A DNA stretch of 64,000 nt. It comes from Typhlomys cinereus (taxonomy: Eukaryota; Chordata; Mammalia; Rodentia; Platacanthomyidae). Position 1 is the stretch's first letter. Every line of letters begins with the position of its first letter. The translations under genes were made by a program, and so were the position numbers. Below the pieces are notes generated by a model. It made no database searches, was not told where the DNA came from, and saw only the letters and a list, made by a program, of their open reading frames with translations. The DNA lies in NCBI GenBank assembly GCA_023101885.1, contig JALPQD010000044.1, positions 6,911,565-6,975,564 on the forward strand. Reading direction: 5' to 3'. Positions 57,368 to 64,000 of the stretch are shown here, one piece after another.

Positions 57368-57712
57368 TGTCATGGTTTGAATTTGAGCTGTCCCCACAGG
57401 TTCGTATGTTTGACTCCTTAGCTGACAGTAATGTCTAGGAAGCTCGTGGCACATTTTAGAGGTAAAGCCTTGCTGGAAGAAGGCATGTCGCATAAGGCAG
57501 GCCTGAAGTTTGGTAGCCTGGTTTTGCTGCCTCCGAGTTTGGTCTTGCTCTCACTGCCTTCCAATGTCTCTGACCCTCCTGCCTGCTTCTGCTTCTACTT
57601 CCACCCATACCTTCTTGTAAAGATTCCCACAAAAATGGACTTCATCTCTCTTCTGGAATCTTAGCTATGTATGAGGTTGTCTCAAAGCAGTAAAATAAGA
57701 GTAACAGCAATA
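57368..57712 (+). mobile_element. Solo LTR (345 bp)
   Basis: It runs from TGTCATGGTTTGAATTTG to AACAGCAATA with a perfect CCCTT duplication (57363-57367 and 57713-57717). Similar at its head to the LTR at 10863. Confidence 0.85.
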
Positions 57713-57918
57713 CCCTTTGTGTGACTAAGGTTCAATCATGATCATTCTCTGTTCATTGTGTGTTGATTTCATGAATACAGAGAAATGGAAGCTAGTTCCC
57801 CTCACTTTTTGGTCACATACGGGATTGTGTCTTCTAAAATAAAGAAGAATTCCATGGGTGCAGTTCACATGTTTTAAAACATCTGTGTAATGGTTAATTA
57901 TTATATGAAATTATTGTA

Positions 57919-58117
57919 TGAAAACTTAAACTTGTAATTAAACTCGTAAACTTATATAATATACAAATGTTACAGGCCTTTCAGAAAAAGAAAGTATCAA
58001 GCTAAGATGCTATCATTCACTGGTGGTAGAGTAACTGTGTGTAGAAAAATAAAAGAATTATTTAAAATAAGTCAAAACATGTTATCCGTTTGAAAAGAAA
58101 AATTTAGCCTAGGGGTG
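57919..58117. repeat. Local duplication, copy 2
   Basis: Second copy of 56004-56209. It ends near the start of the B1 present in copy 1 and runs into the LTR at 58134. Confidence 0.92.
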
Positions 58118-58133
58118 CATTGTATGAAAAAAT

Positions 58134-58690
58134 TGCATATATAACTCTTAATTATTACTGTGTGAGGCACGCAAAGTCAAACAACTTAAGGGAGAAAGGG
58201 GAATTTATTCAACTGACAGTTCCAGAGGGAAGAAACAGACTTTCTTTTTTTTTTTTATTTATATTTTTAACTTTATTGTGTGTGTGCATATCAAAGGGCA
58301 CTGTGTGTCCCAATGGAGGATCAAGGGTGACTTTGAGGATTATCCTGGAGTGCTTCTACCTCCTTTTTCTTAGCTCTGGAATTACTCAGGCTACATCCAC
58401 CAGGGCTGGAAGAGCAGGCCATCTCTGTTTCTGCTTGGCATTTTTTTTAGTGGATCCTGGGATCCAAACTCAGTATCTTCTCTTACAAGGCAGTTTTAAC
58501 CCCTGAGCCTTCCAGAGGGGAGAAACAGACTTTCATGGTGGAGGTGACATGGCTGGTGTCTGAAGCTGGCAAGCTAAGTCATTGCCATCCATGTGGCTGA
58601 AGGCTAGAGGATTCCTGGAGTCTCTCTTCTTCTCAGTCTCCTGTTCTCTGGTTCCTTTCATCTGGCTGACACCCAGGATTATCTATCACA
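58134..58690 (-). mobile_element. MaLR-type LTR, antisense, split by a SINE
   Basis: CTTAAGGGAGAAAGGGGAAT, TGACAGTTCCAGAGGG and, after the SINE, CATGGTGGAGGTGACATGGC match the LTR at 44741 with divergence. Right end uncertain. Confidence 0.7.
58245..58509 (-). mobile_element. CA-tailed SINE, antisense, with a 25-bp duplication
   Basis: Reversed tail TTTATTGTGTGTGTGC, body GGATTATCCTGGAGTGC and GGGATCCAAACTCAGTATC. The flanks 58220-58244 and 58510-58534 match at 24 of 25 bases. Confidence 0.92.
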
Positions 58691-58928
58691 GTCTGAGTTC
58701 TGAAACTGACGCATTTTTGCTCCTCTCCTCCCTGCCCCATAATCCTTTAAGATAACACAGCAGGGACAAAACACTCAAAAGTAAAGTACTGCTCTAAAAC
58801 TAGACCATCTTTTCAGATAACGCCACTGGACCTATTCTAAATTGGACCCTGCTTGTCATTTGCAGTTTGTTAGAGCTGAATGTTTCAAACCCCATAAAGA
58901 TGGAAGGAAGGTGAGGGAGCAAAGAAGA

Positions 58929-58977
<49 letters not shown>

Positions 58978-59722
58978 ATCTACTCCTATTTTCAGGTGAC
59001 TTGGAAATCCTCAAGTTACAGAAAGTGAAACTTTGGTTTACAGATTTCTGAATTCCCAGAATATCTGCTATGTAAAGGCAGGCTGTTCTGATGACGAATC
59101 ACCCAAACTTTATGAAATGATTCATCATTAATCATTACAGAAAATATGCTTAACAATTCAGAAGTTCAAAATAATGTTGCTTAATAAGATCTGTATTTAT
59201 TAAAACTATATTATTTTGACTGCATTTGAAAACAGAAAACTCAAGAAATTTATTCCTAAAAATAATGGATTTTTACATTCCTTCAATACTCGGTTTAGCC
59301 ATATCCATCAAGTTACCCTCTCCCCTTTTTAGAAGAGGTGAAACTTGATAAATGGCTTTTTCTTCCCAAACGAATATAAGATTCCTAGGTATTTGTTCTG
59401 TGTTTCTACATAGAGTATTATCTAGATAAAAAACAACAGGGTTTTCAGATTTCTTATTTCTTTTTATGTGGTCAACATGCAATACAGAACATTCTTATTT
59501 TTTTCCACACCAAACAATTTTTTGACATTAGTTAGGTGGTTGACAATTTCATCCAATTCTGATACGCATCAGATTAGTGCAGACTTACTTGTTGGATATT
59601 CATTCCCATAAAGACCTCCCTCACCTGCTCTTGAAGTCAATCACAAGTTGGTTCTCAGGTTACCTAAATTTTTTTTTTGCTTGACTTGGAAAGAATATGC
59701 AAATAAAAAGTCAAGTGAAGAG

Positions 59723-59766
<44 letters not shown>

Positions 59767-59984
59767 AGAGAGAGAAAGAGAGAGAAGTTTGGAAGGGTTC
59801 TAAGGGCGGGAACTTCTATTTTTGTAGCATTGGTGTATTACTGTCCTCCAAGAAGAGACCACTGTGTTATTTCATAAGTGTATACTTAATTCCTTCAAGA
59901 ACTATGTCTTGTATGCTAAATGCAGGAGGAATCGAGATTTTTGAAAGTTTTTGTCACCTGTGAATGTTTCCAAATGTTCCAAAA
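58691..59984. other. Unassigned DNA with poly(T) and (CA)n(GA)n
   Basis: A pure run of 43 T (58934-58976) is bracketed by GATC. A (CA)n(GA)n microsatellite lies at 59724-59784. The rest is AT-rich DNA without a recognisable gene. Confidence 0.5.
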
Positions 59985-60440
59985 TTTGTATTTAAAATCG
60001 ATGAGACAACTGAGGCTACAGAGGTACATTAGTAGATCCAGATCACATCAATGCTTTGAGGAGAAATAACAACCCCTCTGTTGGCGCTTCCATGAGTAGT
60101 ATATTTTTCTTTAGACCTTATACATCTGCCCCAGGCTTTTCCTAGTGAAGAACAGATCAGTACTTTTAAAGACAATGCCCACAGACTGCCAAGGTGTCTT
60201 TCCTTATATACCTCAGGAACATGGTATGTGCAAAGGAAATAATATATTGAGAGTTGGTGGATGCATGGAATTCTGTCAGTTTTGGAATCACTTTTTATTG
60301 GGACAAGCCACCTAACTTCTTTGTGTTTTAGTCTCCAGATACTGAAAATGGAAATGTCTTAGTTCCAGTGTATGAGGATTTTGTTGTGTTTAATACATTC
60401 ACTTAGTAGTATGCCTGGCACAAAATAAATGCACTCTCTG
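59985..60440. mobile_element. MIR pieces
   Basis: 59985-60060 (GATGAGACAACTGAGGCTAC) is an antisense MIR piece. 60260-60440 (ACAAGCCACCTAACTTCTTT, ATGCCTGGCACAAAATAAAT) is a sense MIR. Confidence 0.6.
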
Positions 60441-61767
60441 TCTCTCCCTCTCTCTGGTTTAAAGAAATATTAATTCTACTGTGCTGGCAAAGCATTAGAT
60501 TGCAGATCCATCTATTTGTTGTTGTTCTTGAATGAATTTATGAAGAATGCTCTAATGTATTCTCTCATATGGTCACACAAAGAACATAGTTCGGTAATGT
60601 ACATGGTGGGAGTATAATACTCCTAAATGGAGCTACTTGACCAGGAGTCTAAATAACATTGTAATTTTCAAAAACTACTTAGAAAAGTTATCTCCCCAAT
60701 GGTAATGGGCACAGCACCTTTTTCTTATTTGCATTCATTAAGCATGAAGCTATAAATAAAGAAGTTGCCCACCCTGCCCCCCTAGGATGGCATCTTAATG
60801 TTTCTGGAAGGGCGGTAGTGAGTTACCTTCTAAAATGTGGTTTTTACATGTATAAAAGCATTTCCCATATCTGGGTTCAGGAAGGCTACAAGGTTTCCTG
60901 AAATTTATGCTTGTTCTTTGGTGTATACATGCAACGTACGGTGCAAAAGACTCACATACATCGAAACAAGTAACAGACCCCAGGTCAGAGAAAACTCAAC
61001 CACTTTATCATTATAACTTGTTGTTAGTTGCCTTGGACCCTGGGTTATTTCTCTTAAGGGAGAAAACGTTGGAGCTGCAAGACATAGGATTAATTACTTT
61101 AACCTACTTCTATGTACGAATGTTCAATTCCTGCAGATCTGTCTAAACCCCACTGCTTCCGAAAAACAAAACAGCATAATTTAGACTCACCCACCAAGGT
61201 CCTGTCCTCATTACTACAAAGTAGACCTGCCACAATTCTTTTCTGGCCATTTTGATATGATTTTAAGGTCACATTATGAAGTTTTTCATTAATTATGAAG
61301 AAATTCTTCATTATTTCAAATTGAGATCAACAGAAACAGTTGAAACTCTTCAGGGGAATGGCATCCTAGTTTACATAAGTACTGCAATTATAAATTAATG
61401 ATTACTTGAAGGTGACAGGAAAAAAGAATCATTCCCTAGACCAAAAGAAAATTAGGTTGCTCTCATCTTACATGTAGCTCTAACTTAGGTATGAAATATC
61501 CCAAAAGGACCATTTATTAAAAGATTGGTCTCCAGCATGGTGCAATTGGGAGGGAGCGGAAGCTTTTGCAAGTAGTGCCTAGTGGAAGGTCTTAGGATCG
61601 CTGAGGGCATGCCCTTGAAACATATTGTGAGCTTCTCCATCAATTCCTTTGCTTCCCCACACTCCTTTCACAGGCCCTCAAACAATGGGTCAATCAGTCG
61701 TGGACGGAAAGCTTCAAAACTGTGAACTCTTCCTTTCCATAATTTGTTTCTCTCCGATTTTTAAAAA
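60441..61767. other. Unassigned AT-rich DNA
   Basis: About 1.3 kb without a recognised gene or repeat family; small ORFs only. Confidence 0.4.
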
Positions 61768-61900
61768 GGATTTTGAGAGAGAGAGAGAGAGAATTCACAT
61801 GCCACAGTGCATGTGGGGAGGTCAGAGGACCACAGCTTTCAGAAGTCAGTTGGTATCCTTCGGTCTCCTTTCACCTTGTGGGCTCTGGGGTTTGAATTGA
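61768..61900 (-). mobile_element. B2/B4-type SINE fragment, antisense
   Basis: (GA)n at 61776-61791, then GGAGGTCAGAGGACCACAGC and TTGTGGGCTCTGGGGTTTGA. Confidence 0.65.
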
Positions 61901-61910
61901 GCAATACAGG

Positions 61911-62115
61911 GAGTGGCAAGATGGCGCACCAGGTAAAGACTACAGTTTACAAACCTGGTGACTTGTGTTTGATCTCCTGAAACCCACATGGTGGAAAGAG
62001 ATAACTAATTTCTGAAAATTGTCTTCTGACCTACACACACATTCCATGACATGTGGGTTCCTGCTCTCTCTCTCTCTCTCTCTCCCTTTCTATCTCTGAA
62101 ATAAGGTACTTTTAA
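61911..62115 (+). mobile_element. B2/B4-type SINE
   Basis: GAGTGGCAAGATGGCGCACC, TGTTTGATCTCCTGAAACCC and TTGTCTTCTGACCTACAC, with a (TC)n and AAATAAGGTAC tail. Confidence 0.75.
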
Positions 62116-62259
62116 AAAAAATAAAACTGATGAACACATAAGAGATTTTTTCCTCTTGATTTTTTATATAGGAAATGAGTAGAATCAGGAGACCTAGTTT
62201 CCTTGTAGCTATTGGAAAGCATTTCTCTCCCTGAAAAAAACAAACATAGAAATGACACT

Positions 62260-62390
62260 CGGGGAGAGATGTCAAAGCCAAAAGTGGTAATATGCTCCTG
62301 TAATCCATACATTTCAGCATGCAGAGACATGAGTTTGAGGAAAGCCTAGGCTATAAAACAAGACTGTTCATAAACCTGAACATACATCAG
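62260..62390 (+). mobile_element. B1-like SINE
   Basis: AGTGGTAATATGCTCCTGTA, TCCATACATTTCAGCATGC and CTAGGCTATAAAACAAGACT are a diverged B1. Confidence 0.6.
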
Positions 62391-62414
62391 TGAACAAGCA
62401 AACAAACAAAATAT

Positions 62415-62905
62415 GCAGAAGAATGACTGACATACTAACATACCCCCATAGAATATCGAGGAACTCAAGAGAGATAAGAATATACAGTGGAAACCTGGGG
62501 GATTGGAGTGGATGAGTGAAGGGAAGTGCCTCTACCAATGGGGTGTTCTGAGGAAGGGCAACCTGGTTGCCAGAGGCCTGAACCCCCACAGGTGTAGATA
62601 GGCCAGGGACAACCCTGGAATCCATAGAAGCAGACAGGAAGGAGGGAGGGATTAATGGAGAGACGGGAGGGAGAGACGACGGAGGGAAGCAGGGATAAGT
62701 ACTCAATATGCTTGTAAAAATAGAAAAACTTAAAAAAGGAGTAGACAGGCCAGAGAGGGTTCTGGGGGATCCATAAAGGTGGTGGTTGGGAAGGTGGGAT
62801 GGAATGGGATAGAATGAAGAAGGGAGGGGAAGGGGTTGGGTGGAAGAGTGGATGGAGGGAAGGGGGGATGAGTACTTGATATGCTTATAAAACTAAAAAA
62901 AAATA
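62415..62905 (+). mobile_element. L1 tail(s) with two similar purine-rich ends
   Basis: GGAAGCAGGGATAAGTACTC at 62688 and GGAAGGGGGGATGAGTACTT at 62859 both follow a purine-rich tract and precede TATGCTT(G/A)TAAAA and an A run. This is the layout of an L1 3' end, present twice. The family is not the same as the L1 at 32211. Confidence 0.55.
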
Positions 62906-63417
62906 ACATGTAGAGGAGCAGTGGAATGTGTGGACTTGTAGTCCTCTTGAAGGAGCCTACTGAGCCCTGACAATTTCTCAGTGGTAGGATTTTGTAGCAA
63001 ATCACTGCTTTTTCCTATGGAGTATCCTTTTATTCTCAGGGGCTACAGTCCAAAGCCTTCCTTGGGAACCTAACACTGCATAGTACTGAAACCTATATTA
63101 ATTTTCCATATTTTTCCTGTGCATATCTATGCATGTTAAAGTTTAATTTATAAATTAGGTACACTAAGAGATTATCAATCAATATTAGCATTGATTTAAA
63201 AAATTGTAACAATATAGCAACATAAAAGTTATATCAATGTAGTCTGTCTTTCAGAATAGCCCAAAGTTTTCTTCCAGTGATCATGTGAAATAATACAGTG
63301 CACTGAGCTGAAGTGAGGTAAAGGTCATAGACATTGTGACAGCATCAGACTATTACGCAATGGCCTCCTGAGCACAAGCCTGCCTCCTGAGCACAAGCCT
63401 GTGACATCCTATGCAGG
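62906..63417. other. Unassigned DNA with a short tandem duplication
   Basis: GCCTCCTGAGCACAAGCCT occurs twice in perfect tandem at 63363-63400. No gene is recognised. Confidence 0.6.
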
Positions 63418-63795
63418 AATTGGTTTTAGGTGTTAACTTGACACTTGAAATGATGGCCCTGTGGGCACAACTATGAGGATTTATCTAGTTAAGACACACC
63501 TGTAGCAAATTACCTAATTGCATAATTGATTAGGAAGACCCAGCTCACAGAGTGTGGGACCTTTCTCCAGGCATATACCTAAGATGAAAAGAGAACTGGT
63601 TGACAATTTGGCAAACCAGAGAGCTAGAAGATACACTTTGTCCTTGCCACTCCTTCAGTCCTTCTTGTGAATATGGTGTAGCAATTCCCTTGGCTCCTGC
63701 TGACGACTCTCTTGTCATCAAGAACCCCTGTAACCTAAAATCTCAAGCTGTATGAAAAAAATCTTTGTTCTCGTAAATTGTGTCAAGTATTATTT
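63418..63795 (+). mobile_element. MaLR-type LTR, cut by a SINE
   Basis: AGGTGTTAACTTGACACTTG, CTTGTGAATATGGTGTAGC and GTAACCTAAAATCTCAAGC follow the LTR order at 11351. The last bases are interrupted by the SINE. Confidence 0.7.
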
Positions 63796-63849
63796 TTTTT
63801 AATTTATTATTATTATTATTATTATTTATTCAACTGTGTGCATGTGCGG

Positions 63850-63904
<55 letters not shown>

Positions 63905-64000
63905 GAACCACGGACGAATTCGTGAACCACCATGGACGCCTCCACCTCCTTCTGCCCTGGGATTCACAGGCTCCGCCCTACCAGGACCAGAAGCGCAGGC
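63796..64000 (-). mobile_element. CA-tailed SINE, young subfamily, cut by window edge
   Basis: (TG)n at 63846-63900, then CCACGGACGAATTCGTGAAC and CAGGCTCCGCCCTACCAGGA. It is close to the copy at 13519; the tRNA-like head lies outside the window. Confidence 0.93.

Noticed and set aside
58934..58976. Poly(T) as a Pol III terminator
   Set aside because: No Pol III promoter or transcript lies upstream, and 43 T is far longer than a terminator.

Overview
The window is repeat-dense intergenic DNA from a mouse-related rodent. The signs are 7SL-derived B1, tRNA-derived ID and B2/B4-type SINEs, many short ERVL/MaLR LTRs, rodent-type L1s with a purine-rich 3' UTR, and older mammalian repeats (MIR, L2, a MER5-like hAT). 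The commonest SINE (tRNA head, about 230 bp body, (CA)n tail) and the L1 5'-UTR monomer do not match the mouse or rat forms I know, so I suggest another muroid or related lineage and do not name a species. I see no intact single-copy gene, no RNA gene and no CRISPR array.

Layout. 1-8500: an L1 tail, a MER5-like element, a MIR, then a decayed MaLR-type provirus (about 2486-8487) that took in an almost intact retrocopy of FUBP1 mRNA (4437-6810), an L1 tail and a solo LTR. 8500-21600: old SINEs, an antisense L1 broken by two LTRs and a SINE (10445-12430), an L2, a MIR and long unassigned stretches. 21600-31300: five LTRs (three with exact or one-mismatch 5-bp target duplications), CA-tailed SINEs, simple repeats, and an old L1 invaded by a younger L1 and a SINE. 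31289-38959: an ERVL-type LTR that received a 397-bp LTR with a 6-bp duplication and an L1 tail; that tail was then hit by a structurally complete 6.4-kb L1 whose two ORFs are disrupted by nonsense codons and frameshifts. 40087-42640: a MaLR transcript pasted in by L1 machinery (poly(A), long target duplication, R-to-R ends) that keeps a long gag-like frame and was later hit by a gammaretrovirus-like LTR. 42650-64000: further SINEs, LTRs and L1 pieces, a 200-bp local duplication (56004 and 57919), simple repeats and unassigned DNA.

The genes do not form a pathway. What the window records is the order of transposition. L1 is the common agent: it accounts for the L1 copies, the SINEs, the FUBP1 retrocopy and the MaLR retrocopy. 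The two best coding candidates are the FUBP1 retrocopy (about 505 normal codons, all four KH domains, then a 1-base deletion) and the MaLR gag-like frame (about 404 codons with one stop).
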